Part shown: positions 44,296 through 55,042 of the stretch, in pieces
How the letters are laid out: each line of letters opens with the position of its first letter
Position numbering within the stretch: the first letter of the stretch is position 1
Assembly (NCBI GenBank): GCA_964035015.1
Contig: OZ035997.1
Coordinates: 62,428,285 to 62,492,284, forward strand
Length of the DNA: 64,000 nt
Direction: 5' to 3'
DNA from: Corallium rubrum
Lineage: Eukaryota > Cnidaria > Anthozoa > Scleralcyonacea > Coralliidae
Position numbers and translations under genes: made by a program
The notes under the pieces: generated by a model
Told to the model about the DNA's origin: nothing
Databases searched by the model: none
What the model saw: the letters and a program-made list of their open reading frames with translations, nothing else

Positions 44296-44645
44296 TCAAA
44301 ACCTAAGGATCGAATTGTGAAAGAACAGAGAATAGATGCTATTTATTCCATTCTGTGCAATGACTGTAATAGGGAGTACATCCGCCAGACAAAAAGTCAG
44401 TTTGGCACGCTTTTAATATAGAGCACCAAAAAGCGGTTTTCTCTTCAAAAAAGTAAAATTCTGCTTTGTTTGAGCACGCGTGCAAAACCAACCATGAGAT
44501 TGCATGGGATAATTAAAAAATTATCACTACTAATCCACGGTACCACCAAAGACGTTGTTTGGAAGCTTGGCACATCAATAGCGCACACGCTCCATTAAAT
44601 CGTGATATCGGCGGTCTACTGCGGGAAGCCATTTGTATCTTGTTC
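44296..44645 (+). pseudogene. Penelope GIY-YIG endonuclease fragment, plus copy
   Basis: Frames encode VKEQRIDAIYSILCNDCNRE, then YIRQTKSQFGT, then in another frame FEHACKTNHEIAWDN, a stop, and KIITTNPRYHQRRCLEAWHI. The Gly of the GIY-YIG motif is Arg here, so the endonuclease would be inactive even without stops. Confidence 0.6.
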
Positions 44646-45064
44646 TTATATATGCTCACAATGCTTACAATCGCACACGCCGATCGCGGTAGACTATAAA
44701 TGATGACGAGCGATTTAGCATGCCAAAAACATCTACGATACCAAATTTACAAACCTAAGCACGAATATAAACTTGAATTACTACATGAGAAATCAGGTTT
44801 AATGTCGCAAATGCTTAATAGAGGCACAAAGAGCGTTGATGATGCGAACTTAATGCAAGTGACAGATAGAAGTAAACATGATGCAGTTTGTATTCAAATC
44901 ATGTTAAATATATGTGTTATACCCGAAGACGCTCGACATATGAAAGCTGTATGGAAATACGTTAAATACAAAGCGATCGGGTTTTGTATGTTGGACATTG
45001 TGTTATGTCTCGCGGCGCCCTCTCTCCCAAAACGGAACACATGCTCTGTCTCGTGCTCCCCTTG
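44646..45064 (+). other. Stretch with an unrecognised 143-codon ORF
   Basis: 44700-45131 is open and encodes a mixed-charge sequence with no motif I recognise; its 3' third enters the palindrome at 45065. It is probably chance or a relic. Confidence 0.25.
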
Positions 45065-45462
45065 CGATTCGTCGGATATACATTCAATAATAAATATATT
45101 TCCTTGGAGTTGGATATGTCATCAAAAGTAATTAAATTAGTCAAATTGTAACTAAACATAAAATACCTGGTGTAGTGTTGTTTCTTGTTGTATTTCAGTC
45201 TCATTCTCGTAGTTCTTAACATCATTGGTGGGTTTGCGGTAAGCTCGCCCCAGACTTGCAAGGAAAATTACAGTTATTAATGTTTTTGTAAGTCTGGGGC
45301 AAGCATACCGCAAAGCCACCGATGATGTTAAAAACTACCAGGATGAGACTGTAATACAACAAGTCACACTACACCAGATATCTTATGTTTAATCGCAATC
45401 TGACTAATTTAATTCTTTTTGATGACATATCAAGGCAATATATTTATTATTGTATATCAGAC
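45065..45462. mobile_element. Palindromic MITE, about 400 bp
   Basis: Arms 45065-45248 and 45283-45462 are inverted copies (gattcgtcggatatacattc ... ctgggg(c) and complement) around a 35-nt loop. They are diverged by scattered substitutions. ORFs on both strands are mirror images. Confidence 0.7.
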
Positions 45463-46139
45463 GAAGCGTATACACGGGTTGTCTGTGTAAGTACGCACCA
45501 CATTCAGCCTTCGATTCGTTGCATTTTATTGCGAAGTTATTCCCATTTTTATCCGGTGGTCGAAACTTATACCAGATGAAAGAGCATGAAATGTTGTACA
45601 ACACAACAACATGTATGTAATTCTTTAATAGCGAAGACCTGATTAATATGGAGATAACGTCGCAACCTGAATCGAAGGCCAGATATGATGCGTACTTCAC
45701 AGTGGTTGCGATTTTGCAGTAGCCCGACTGAATTCAGTCTGTTCTCCAGGGAAGGCTTGAGGAACATTTAATCACTAATTTCCTGACATGACATGACATG
45801 CTATCAGTTTGTAATTACATGATTGCCAAGGTAATACAATTGTTCTTTTTGGGAATGAGAACTTGTAATATGAAAAATTATATGTTCTTTTCTCTTCGCC
45901 TATGCAAACCATGGAAATTAGAGATTAAATCACATGGTGAGAACAATAGAAACCGAGGCAATCATAGTATTAATTGGTTAAAATTATTTTCACTATAGAA
46001 ATCTGAAATATAAGTCGTATTGTATATTTCACAGGTTATGTTGTTGACGCTTATCCAGGAGTGACTCCCCCTGCTGTCTGGAAGGCAGAAGTAAAAAGAT
46101 TTAGAAATGAAAACCAGACAAAGTGCTAAAGAGCGATGC

Positions 46140-46760
46140 CGTGTTCAGCGTCAAAAACGTCGCTTGTATTCTCGTTCCTAGAGCCCACGTTTCTGTATCC
46201 GTGGCTTACGGGTGCCATGGCCTAGCGCATACCCGCTAAAAAGTCGATCGTCAAGGCGGTGACTGGCTTGTCAAGGCACCGTAGTATAAAGCTGCCTGAC
46301 GATCTAGCCGCTAACTTGTCAGGACGCTGCAATTTTGTGCAACTGTGTTTACGTAAGGAACGCTTCTCTTCACGGAGATTCTCAAAAATCGGCCAAAATC
46401 TCTCGCGTTAAAAACATCGCTTTTGTTCTCAATGCGACAATGCCAGACCCCATGACGTTTGTGTGGCAGTGGCTATCAATTCTCCACCAACTTACAAGCA
46501 AAGTTATAGAGCTGATTGACGAGCTATCTGCTAGCTAGTACGTCAGACAACCAGAATTATATCTAGCTGCGGAATGCTCAAACCTTTTCTTCACAAACAT
46601 GATATCGTCAAAAAACCGCCAAAATTCTTGACATCAAAAACATCGCTTGTATTCTCGTTCGGGTGGAACAAAAATGTGACACCAAGAATATAAAGCTTCA
46701 TATCGTGAGCCCCTCAGCGGCTACTCGTCAGGGCATTGCAATTCATACGGTTTGGCCAAA
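46140..46760 (+). repeat. Degenerate tandem repeat, about 240-bp unit, three copies
   Basis: The block caaaaac(g/a)tcgctt(g/t)t(a)ttctc occurs near 46157, 46409 and 46630. Each is followed after about 100-150 bp by a ...cgtcagg(a/g)c.(c/t)tgcaatt block (46320, 46740; weaker near 46530). Decayed satellite, non-coding. Confidence 0.55.
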
Positions 46761-47238
46761 TTTATACTGACTATTGACTTTAAATGACTGTGAAAGCCTC
46801 CTTGTAATTATAATTGTAACTTTGCGTAACTGTGAAACTTAACGTCCTAGTCAAAATTGAATGCAGTTGACATTTAAACCTTTATGCCAACTTTAATTTA
46901 AAAAGTCGGGGACGCACAAGAACTTCACGACAGTGATTTGAGAAGGAAGAAAGTGGCGCAGGTGTTGAAAAATTTTGCTTAAGATTGTGCTTTACAGTTA
47001 CACACCAGACTGGTTTACTAATGAATCCATATAACTGATTAACAAACCAGCAACACGAAACGTAAAAGAACAACTGAAAAATGTTTTTTCTCTACCTTCA
47101 AAGTACTGTAATGAGATAAATGTGACGTGGAAATACTATTAAGTCGACCAGAAAACTCGCTCCCAGAACTTTTTAAACATGCAATTAATTTCCACAACAA
47201 AGGAAAAGAACATATCTTAGAGTGCAGTAAACCAATAC

Positions 47239-47404
47239 CTCAAAGAGATTCTGTGGATGGAAATTGTTAATATATAACAAGTTTGTCCACCAATAATCCG
47301 AGCATCTGGAAGTGTCGGCTGCGTTGTACCAGTACGGTCCATCACCAAAAAATGGTCGGAGTTTAGTTAAGAATAGAATGGCAAACATATACGATGGTGT
47401 CAAC
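47239..47404 (-). CDS. NRF-6-like acyltransferase, exon with the FGDGP/YWWTNLLYINNF region
   Basis: 166 nt. Acceptor gttttag adjoins 47404 and donor gtattg follows 47239. Its first base completes an Arg codon split with exon 57529-57621; it then encodes exactly 55 codons. LTPSYMFAILFL starts a membrane segment. RPFFGDGPYWYNAADTSRCS and DYWWTNLLYINNFHP are diagnostic of NRF-6-like acyltransferase-3 proteins, including the conserved Cys. This exon alone is enough to name the family. Confidence 0.92.
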
Positions 47405-47779
47405 CTAAAACAATAAAAAATAATAAAATCAATAAAGTAAACTTTTCTTTTAGACATTTAACATTATATGCTACACTAACAATTTTTTTTTACCTATAGT
47501 TTTGCTAGTTCTTCTAAATAACAAACAATTAACTGCAGTTCACATAAAAGATACACAATGCAGTCGAGCTGCTTGCCGGGACGGAGTTCCGAATGCCCCA
47601 AGCTTTCTAATCTCGACTTGTGTATATAGGTTCCACTTACACGCGAATTACACGAGAGTGGAAAAACCGAGACTCTATTTCGACAAAATAGTTTCTATAT
47701 CTGTTGACGTAGTTGGACTTTCGGTTACTGGTAACAAATATTTAAAGCTATTGCAAAATATGTTGTTGAATCATGGGAA
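47405..47779. other. Intronic stretch with part of a hairpin-ended repeat
   Basis: Around 47605-47680 (tctcgacttgtgta, ttccacttacacgcgaatta) it resembles the segment next to the hairpin of families B and C, without the hairpin itself. No gene. Confidence 0.35.
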
Positions 47780-48190
47780 CATGTATATCCTTTTCAAAAG
47801 ATCAAAAACAAATCAACGTTTACGTATAAAGCTGTTGAGGTGAAAAAAACCGAAACTCGAAAGTAGGAAAAAGCAAAAACAAAAGAAAACCGACGAAGAA
47901 AAGGCCGAAAAGTTTAAGCTTAAGGTAAAAATATAGAGCAGCCACCCTCAGTATAAAGTCAAATATTTTATAACAACACTGTTCGACTTTCTCTGTTTAA
48001 ATCCTGTCACTGATAACTTTATTTTCTATTTTGTGTGTCCTTAAAGTATCTTAAAAGTATCCATTGTATGTTTTTGCTGCGTGTTTGATGTGTTGGTTTT
48101 TTTTACCGGGCTTATCTTTATTTAAATATTTTTCTTAATCTCAAACCACTTGTGACTTTAATGGCGTATCTTGCATAAAATTCAGTAGCA
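47780..48190 (-). repeat. Dispersed repeat family B, copy 3
   Basis: Reverse complement of copy 1 in consistent order: ccttttcaaaagatcaaaaa, aacaaatcaacgtttacgta, then ccgaaactcgaaagtagg, aaccgacgaagaaaaggccg, ctgtcactgataactttatt and gtgtgtccttaaagtatc. Ends just before the Gypsy fragment. Confidence 0.65.
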
Positions 48191-48197
48191 AAAAAAT

Positions 48198-50122
48198 GTC
48201 TACAACAAGAGTGAAGAGAAGCCTTTGGGAAAGAAGAGAGTAAGGGTGGTGAACCACAAAAATGGAAAGAAACACAGCGTTGAGTTTATTGTGGCAGGAG
48301 GGAGTTGTACCCCACTACTGCGTGCCAAAGCAAGCCAGCAGATGCGCCTATTGTTAATCAAAAGAAACAATATTCTTGTAGTAGAAACTCAAAATTCCGG
48401 GAAAGTCGAAGCTACTGCAATTTAGAAAGAAAGTATGTTGGAAGAGTTTACTAATGTTTTTGTTGGCGAAGGAAAGTTAGATGGAGATTTGCATCTTGAA
48501 ATCGATCCATCTGTAACACCAGTGCAACTACCTACAAGAAAAGTGCCAATTTCAGTCAAGGAAAAACTAAAGACGGAGTTGTGTCGCCTGGAAGAGCTTG
48601 GTGTTATCAAATCAGTCGACGTACCAACAGACTGGATCTCGGCAATGGTGGTCACCATGAAGAAACATGGACAAATTCGAGTATGTGTTGCCCCGAAGCC
48701 ACCCAATCATGCGCTCAAGAGAAACCACTATCCACTACCAACCATAGAAGATATTCTACCACAGCTGACCAAAGTAAAGTATTTCACTGTGTTAGATGCC
48801 AAGAATGGATTTTAGCAAGTCTCTCTAGACGAAGCAAGCAGTTATCCTACTACATTTGGAGCACTGTGGGGACGATTTAGATGGTTACGAATGCCATTTG
48901 GTATCAAACCAGCTCCAGAAGTGTTCCAGAGAAGAATCGATCAAGTTCTTACAGGATTGAAAGGATGAAAAGCCATAGCCGATGATATTCTCGTGGTTGG
49001 ATGTGGAGAAATGACGAAAGAAGCCCTGGAAGATCACGACCCCAACCTTCGAAATCTGTTGCCACGTTGTAGAGAGAAGGGAGTAAAGTTGAATAGTGGT
49101 AAAGTGCAACTCAGGCGTAAGGAGGTGTCGCATATGGGGCACACGCTAACCCGTAGATGGTCTAAAGCCAGACACGGAGCAAAGTTAAAGCGGTTAAAGA
49201 AAGGCCACCACCGAAGGATAAACGGGCAGTGCAACGTCTGCTGGAATGACCTATTTGCAGAAGTTGACCCACAAGTTGTCAGAAGACACAAATCCTCTAC
49301 GTGAATTAAAGAAGAAAGAAAGCGAGTTCATTTAAGAAGAATCTGTTCATGGTCTAGCCCTTGCAGAGACAAAGCGAATTTTGTCAGCAGCACCGGTTCT
49401 GAGGTACTTTGATCCGGTGATAACACCAGTTTTACAATGCGATGCCTCAATGCATGGTCTGTGGGTCTGCCCGATGCAAGACGGACAGCCTGTGGCATAC
49501 GCTTCTCGATTGCTGACAGTAAGTGAATTACGCGCAGATTGAGAAGGAGCTTCTAGCTATTGTGTTCGGGATGGAGAAGTTCGAGACGTACGTGTATGGC
49601 CGAAAGGTGCATGATGGTTGAATCCGATCATAAACCGCTGGAAACAATATTCAAGAAAAATTTACTCTCTGCCTCTAAACGTCTTCAGCGGATGTTGCTC
49701 AGACTCCAGAGATAAGACTTCGACGCTATGTACAAGAAAGGACCGCAGCCCATTATGGCCGATTCATCGAGTAGAGCTTTTCTTTCAGATTCGGAAGAAC
49801 TTCGAGACGGAGAACAGGGTCCTCAGATACTGGCAGTCGACGATGCTAGATCTCACACCAAAATTGCTACCGAACAGATCAACATGCTGCAGTATCTGCT
49901 AGTCAAAGAAGAAACACTTTAGAGAATCCAAATCTGTACACAGGAGGACCCCGAGTTCAAGATTTTGGTGCGCGTAATCAAACAAGGTTGGCTTGAGGCA
50001 AACAAGGAAATTCCTCCCCAGGTTCAGAAGTATGTCGCTTTCAGAGAAGAGTTAACAGTACAAGATGGAATCATCTTCAAGGAGGAACGCGTGGTTGTAC
50101 CTCGATCTCTACGGAATTAATT
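48198..50122 (+). pseudogene. Ty3/Gypsy pol fragment 1 (end of protease region, RT, RNase H, start of integrase)
   Basis: Open segments and stops together encode: the region after the retropepsin (KHSVEFIVAGGSCTPLLRAK), an RT N-terminus (LDGDLHLEIDPSVTPVQLPT, RKVPISVKEKL, ELGVIKSVDVPTDWISAMVV), motif A (FTVLDAKNGF followed by a TAG at 48813), MPFGIKPAPEVFQ, motif C (IADDIL, after a TGA at 48966), the RNase H start (VLRYFDPVITPVLQCDASMH) and an integrase N-terminal piece (KEERVVVPRSLRN), where it breaks off. Several stops and frameshifts make it non-functional. gag, LTRs and the rest of the integrase are missing. It meets an oppositely oriented Gypsy fragment at about 50122. Confidence 0.8.
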
Positions 50123-50985
50123 TATAACGAAAAGCGACGCAAGTTACCTTGGGACTCAAGCATGCCTCAGGCTTTCTGGATTTCAGGCTGGAAAATACTG
50201 GGGCTGAGGATAAACCAAAAACCATTCTGGTAAAGCGCTTAATTCCAAAATGTGTCCATAATGTGGCGAGGTTACGTCTCTCTGGTGAAAGTGGAATCTG
50301 AAGAAAACCTTGTCTAAGTTCAAGCTTTGAAAAATGGAAAGCTCCATTCAGGTCGAGTAGATCTTCCTCAGTGGTTAATATTGGATGTCGCTCCCGCTGG
50401 GCGGCAGTTGCGTTAATCGAAAGCCTCATATCAATGCAGCATCAAACTTCATCAGGATTTCGTGCTTTGGAAACACTGCTGGAGTTTTTCCCACTTGCTT
50501 ACGAATTTTGAATGGGATACGTCGATGTTGTTGAACGACTGGAGTAACGGTTTCGTCTACATGGATGTGGACTGATGAATCTTTCAATTTCCAAATTCCT
50601 TCGAAAATGTAGATGAACTCCTCCATTAGCTGATTATAGTCAATAGCAGTTTCCGGGTCGGTAGTGACGTTGTTTATTTGTTGTGCAATTTTGATAAGGC
50701 CCAGTTTTTTAGCAGTTGTGCAGCAGGGGAAGAGACTGGTGATTTCCATTCGCAACACAAGATGCACAGCACATTTAATTGCTGACTTCGAGTCACATTC
50801 AACCATTGTCCAGTTCTCCAAGTAAGGAAAGATGTTTGTGTCCTGCACGTTAACGGGTTCCTGGGCTGCAATCTGTTCGTAATGATGCTTGAAAAACACA
50901 TTAACTAGGGCACCAGAGTCAATAAGGGTTGGTATGGGAACAGAAATAACTTTCAGTTGCACTTCTGGTGGGTTGTTGGTGACAA
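50123..50985 (-). pseudogene. Ty3/Gypsy pol fragment 2 (protease and RT N-terminus)
   Basis: From 50985 down: KVISVPIPTLIDSGALVNVF is a retropepsin active site with Asp-Ser-Gly. It is followed by IKCAVHLVLRMEITSLFPCC, an RT leader (VHIHVDETVTPVVQQHRRIP) and, after a small gap/frame change near 50430, RT text LDLNGAFHFSKLELRQGFLQ and MVFGLSSAPVF. It ends in the RT at the junction with fragment 1. Sequence differs clearly from fragment 1, so these are two different Gypsy families. The upstream gag parts are at 52260-52570 and 54586-55042. Confidence 0.75.
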
Positions 50986-51019
50986 AAATGATTTAACAAA
51001 CTATATGACGACAAATCCC

Positions 51020-51117
51020 CCAAATCCCCCAGTCGGGCGAGTCGCCCGGTCTCGACACGCGTGGAGTTCATTTTACACGCGTGGAGAAAAAGCAAGGCAG
51101 ACGAAAATTTGGAAGCT

Positions 51118-51155
<38 letters not shown>

Positions 51156-52178
51156 GTCGTAGGGTGTCATGCGGTAAGAATTGTTGGGTACTGGTGACTG
51201 ACAATGAAGCACCACAAAATTTTAAACTAAATCTATGGCTATATTTTGCGAAACAAAAGAAACGAAATGGAGCCCGCTCTACTAAAACAACAAACGGCGG
51301 TTTAATATATCTTGAAGAGAAACCAGAAAATCTGAAGATACTAAACGCTGTATGGTAAACAAAAAGTCGATCTGAATAAGCAGTGTTTGTGGTAACTCAG
51401 GTAGGGGATTTGTATATTTATTTTGCTGATTAGATTCATTGTATTAAGTTCCAAGACCGGCAATACGTTTAAATAAAAGTCCTTTTATAGTCACTCGTCC
51501 GTTAAACTTAATCTAGCATCTATTATATAAAGTTATTTAATACATTGTGTTGTTTTCATGTTTTCGCTTAAACCTAAATGATATACAGCTCCACTTATAT
51601 ACGTGTTTACCTTTTTAAAAACTTGTAAGACTTATCTGGACGTGGTGTTTTTCATTGACCGATTTTCTAGGCAGTATTTCCAAATTTTCGCCAGAAACGT
51701 TGTCTGTTTAATATTTCTTTCTGGAATCCGATTCTACTGATTTTTTTTATCTCAGACTTTATATTATAAATGTAGTTTTGGAGCTGTTAACTTTTAATTC
51801 TGCCTTTGCAAAACATGTATGCAGAACAAAAGAGGGAAGCCATTTAAAGACTTGCTAAAAATAATTCTCTTGGAAAACTTATAAACAATGAATTTATGTT
51901 TTACTGCTAGTTCAATTAAGGAAACCTAAGTTTTGCTTTCATATGCTCAACTTTCAAATCAGAAATCTGAAAGTAAACAGTTAGTCACCCTATAAATGCA
52001 TATCAGGAGGGCTTTAATGTTTTAATCAGGGGGTGTGGGTTTCAAAAATACATATAAAATTTAAAGATGATTTGTGTGTCATTAATACAACAAAAACAGA
52101 AATTAGGGGAGGGGGGGGGGGTGGGGTGGGGGGGGGTGGGGGGTGGTGTGGGGTTGTTGCATTCATGTATTTCTAGTA
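51020..52178 (+). mobile_element. Hairpin-ended repeat family C, copy 3, inside Gypsy fragment 2
   Basis: Begins with a reduced hairpin (cagtcgggcgagtcgcccgg) and tctcgacacgcgtggagttc. A (TA)n tract follows (51122-51154), then about 900 bp of AT-rich DNA, a G-rich block (52107-52150) and the end ttgttgcattcatgtatttc tagta. It separates the Gypsy protease from the gag zinc-knuckle region. Confidence 0.65.
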
Positions 52179-52259
52179 TAAAACTGATTTGCTCGACACT
52201 TTCTGTGTAAAGGTGCTCGATACTTACTGTGTAAAGGTAGTGTAAAGGTACTCTTCTTC

Positions 52260-52570
52260 AGATGATGATCGCTGCCGGGTTGCCTAAGATTAGTTTCAGT
52301 AAAGTTGATGGTACCACGTGTAAGTGGTTGTTGACCTTGGTTTTCCTTCGATTTGCACATTTAAGAAATGTGATTTTGCTTTCCACAAGAGTTGCAAATT
52401 TCCCCTTTCGCGAAGCGGAGACTGTCCTCCGGATGTGGGCGGTTTCCACTACGATTTCTGAACATCTGTACTTTGTTTCCTACTCTTGGGGTTTTTTGTA
52501 TTATCTCCTGGACCGTGACGAGAGTTGTCGAGCGACGCATGGTGGCCATGCATGTTGCTTTGGCTTGTGA
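52260..52570 (-). pseudogene. Gypsy gag C-terminal fragment with a broken zinc knuckle
   Basis: On the minus strand the frame reads FAKGEICNSCGKQNHIS, a TAA stop, then MCKSKENQ. Cys-x2-Cys-x4-His-x4-Cys spacing is exactly preserved, with the stop inside the knuckle. It is preceded by RSGNRPHPEDSLR. It belongs with the gag N-terminal part 54586-55042, from which it is separated by the Crypton. Confidence 0.7.
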
Positions 52571-52607
52571 ACAGAATTCACGGCGGACGTATCGGTGTGA
52601 TTAAAGG

Positions 52608-52778
52608 AATACCAAATGGTTTTCCGTGCAGGATAGTGTGATCCAAACACGCGGGATGTTGCGAGACTTTCGAAAAGCGTAAAAAAATACGAGCCGCCTA
52701 GGCGAGTATTTTTTAGCTTTTCGAAAGTCGAGCAACATCCCACATCACACTATCCTGCACGGAAAACCATTTGGTATT
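52608..52778. repeat. 171-bp palindrome at the 3' edge of the Crypton
   Basis: Outer arms 52608-52642 and 52744-52778 (aataccaaatggttttccgt ...) are perfect over about 35 bp. Inner arms 52653-52690 and 52704-52741 (gggatgttgc ... cttttcgaaag) pair around gccgcctaggc. It contains ccgtgcaggat and its complement, the same word that forms the hairpin at 54467-54494 at the other end of the Crypton. Confidence 0.8.
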
Positions 52779-52968
52779 TGTTTTATAAAATAACGACAGT
52801 GAAACAACGGTAAACTTTATTTAAATACTTGATGAAATATGCAATTCTCACAATATTTCTCAACTACGATTGTCCTTCGACAGGAACTGAATTACTGAAA
52901 TTTGATCGCAAATATAGAGCGAGGCTTTACAACATTTTAAAATATAACAAGAGTTCAGTTCAAGTTCA

Positions 52969-54440
52969 CTATTGCAGACTGAAGTTAACATTTACATTCC
53001 CGATGGAACAACCGCTAAACATAGAATCAAAGTTCGGCAGATTTCCGATCTGAACGCTGGAAGACTGAGCGTGAGAAGTGAAGCTTGTTGTTGTCATGGC
53101 TGAGGCATTTGACGTTGGGTTGATATTAAGACTGTCAACGATACGCCTTCGCTGGACTGCTCGATGCTGATCGGAATCACTTGTTTCATCGCCAAGAGCT
53201 TGTGACAGAACTTGACTACAGCGCTTAAGCTGTGATGTTGATGGTCTACGGTTGTAGTGATGCAGGGACTGCTCATTTCGATGGCCCGAAATTGACATTA
53301 TGTGTCGGTTGGTTAATCCAGCGTTTGACCAAAGGGTAATTGAAGTGGCTCTTACACAGTGGTTTGTGTACATCGTGGACAAACCAGCAGCTGCACTTAT
53401 ATTCTTCATCATATCGCCGAGTTTGTTAACGCCAAGAGGACGATTTTCGTACCAGGTTGCATCAGTTGGCCTCCATTTACGCTTCGGGTACTGAAAGAAA
53501 GCTTCGCATGCCGGATTTAGCTTGCTGATGTAGAGCTTTAACGCTGTGTACCCGTCGTTTTCCTCCTTTGTCCTGTACATTCGACCCGTATGTTGGAAAC
53601 TCTCGGTATCCTTTATTCCTCCTGGGTGATTTTTGGATGCTTCGCAATGTGTCATTGTTGCATATTCCTCACCAGTCGGATCTTGTGCGAAGATGAAGCT
53701 CTCTTTTGTCAAATTTCTTTGACCTTCGCGACCGCGACGACACCAAAACAACACCGTGTGGAACCAGACATTTCGCTGCAGTCCATGGGGATTTGAGGAA
53801 TCAAATACACCACTTGTCTTCAGCTTTTCCAAGTCTTCGGGCTCGAGGGGAGGTTTGTGCTTTACGTTTTCTTTACCGTCCTTTTTGAGGGATTTAAGCT
53901 TCGCGTTGAGGACAATGTTGGACCTCTTAAATTCTGGGTTTCCAGATATTTTGACACCTTTGTTGTGTGGTGGGGAGTTGAGATATCTCTCCAAACCGTA
54001 CCTTAAACCGAGAAGGGTTGACTTGCTGTAGTCCTCCCCAGCCAGGTTTTTTACTTCGGCGTAAAACAATCGTAAATGGCTGTCCAATGTCTCATTATCC
54101 ATTTCGTGCAACTCTGTTGTAATTTGACGGACTTTGGCCCATTCTTGAAAACATAAGTCGTAATATTAATGTATTTATTTGTGTAAATTTTATTATTTCG
54201 CTTGTGAATTGGGAATGTTGTTATTATACAGTCTATCGTGTAAACAAACTTACCTTTAAAAGTGTTGACAGCGTAAATTGTCTTGTATTTTGTGCTTTGT
54301 GCTTGTGCATTTGAGACCAACTCGTTAACGTCTTCCTCTGTAGTTAGGGCGAATCTCCGTGGGTTGTTTTCATTAATTTCGCTCTCATTTATGTTATTAT
54401 TGTCAAATTCAAAACTCGAAAAATTTGTATTGTCCGACAT
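52969..54440 (-). CDS. Crypton-type tyrosine recombinase (KIAA1958/DUF3504-like), two exons
   Basis: Exon 1 54440-54254 and exon 2 54143-52969, joined by a 110-bp GT-AG intron (54144-54253; donor gtaagt, acceptor ttcaag). The split codon gives Glu, so the protein reads ...NTFK-EWAKVRQITTELHEMDNET.... Start chosen at 54440 (MSDNTNFSSF); an in-frame ATG at 54485 lies inside the hairpin. The N-terminal part resembles a SAM-like/core-binding domain. The catalytic part shows Arg in WCRRGREGQRNLT, His-x-x-Arg in TNHCVRATSIT, a second His in SGHRNEQS and the nucleophile candidate in LHHYNRRPS. That is the full Arg-His-Arg-His-Tyr set of tyrosine recombinases. No stops, about 450 codons, so possibly intact. 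It lies inside a Gypsy gag. Confidence 0.85.
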
Positions 54441-54466
54441 TTTAAAAACCCCGCGCCTGATAATTT

Positions 54467-54494
54467 CCGTGCAGGATGCTCTCATCCTGCACGG
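54467..54494. repeat. 12-bp hairpin at the 5' edge of the Crypton gene
   Basis: ccgtgcaggatg - ctct - catcctgcacgg, perfect. It stands 27 bp upstream of the chosen start codon. The same ccgtgcaggat core recurs inverted at the opposite edge (52624 and 52753). Candidate recombinase-binding site or element terminus. Confidence 0.7.
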
Positions 54495-54585
54495 GTATTA
54501 ACCAATCAGATTGCTTGTTGTATACATGTTATTTTATAACTGCTTGTTACCATCTTCCATGGTTATCGCTTGCCCTTCTGAAGCT

Positions 54586-55042
54586 TCAAGTACTCTTCCA
54601 AGCACGACGACGGAAGCGTATTGAAGAACAACTTTGGATAACCTGAGCTTTGATTTCACAGTCGTTATGTTGAAATTTACAAAATACAGCCAACTGGCGT
54701 AGCCTTGTTACGAACTGGTCTATCGATTCCCCAGTGTCTTGACGAAGTTGACGAAAGCGGTACGTTTCGGAGTCGATGTTTTTCTTAGGCACGAAATGAG
54801 CGGTGAGCTTTACCACAGTTGTCTCAAAATGTTTGCCATGCAGTTTCAGTGAGAGTCTTGAAAATCTCATATAATACTTTCACTCCAGCATAATGGAGTA
54901 ACAGAGCACGTTGTCGCTTTCTATCCCCATTGCCCAGCGCAGAAAGGAAGCTGGTAAAACGCTGTATCCACTTAGATCATTGTTGACGGATCGGGATCCA
55001 TGTCAGGTTTAAATGATGGAATGATGGGAGTTGAACAGCCAT
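54586..55042 (-). pseudogene. Gypsy gag N-terminal fragment
   Basis: From ATG at 55042 the frame encodes WIQRFTSFLSALGNGDRKRQ (after an early stop) and RALLLHYAGVKVLYEIFKTL, then after a frameshift HFETTVVKLTAHFVPKKNID and SETYRFRQLRQDTGESIDQF VTRLRQLA in the next frame. The last is the typical Ty3/Gypsy capsid motif. It breaks off near 54586, after which lies the Crypton. Probably the same element as 52260-52570 and 50123-50985. Confidence 0.75.

Larger units (their letters stand above)
43330..44645. mobile_element. Inverted pair of Penelope 3' ends
   Basis: About 43330-44000 (minus) and 44005-44645 (plus) are inverted copies of one sequence joined head to head near 44000, each ending with the GIY-YIG region of a Penelope-like element. 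This is a third subfamily in the window. Both copies are 5'-truncated and lack the RT catalytic region. The copies have diverged more than those of the 10292-13678 pair. Confidence 0.65.

Noticed and set aside
44700..45131. 143-codon ORF as a gene
   Set aside because: No motif, and its 3' third is part of a palindromic element.
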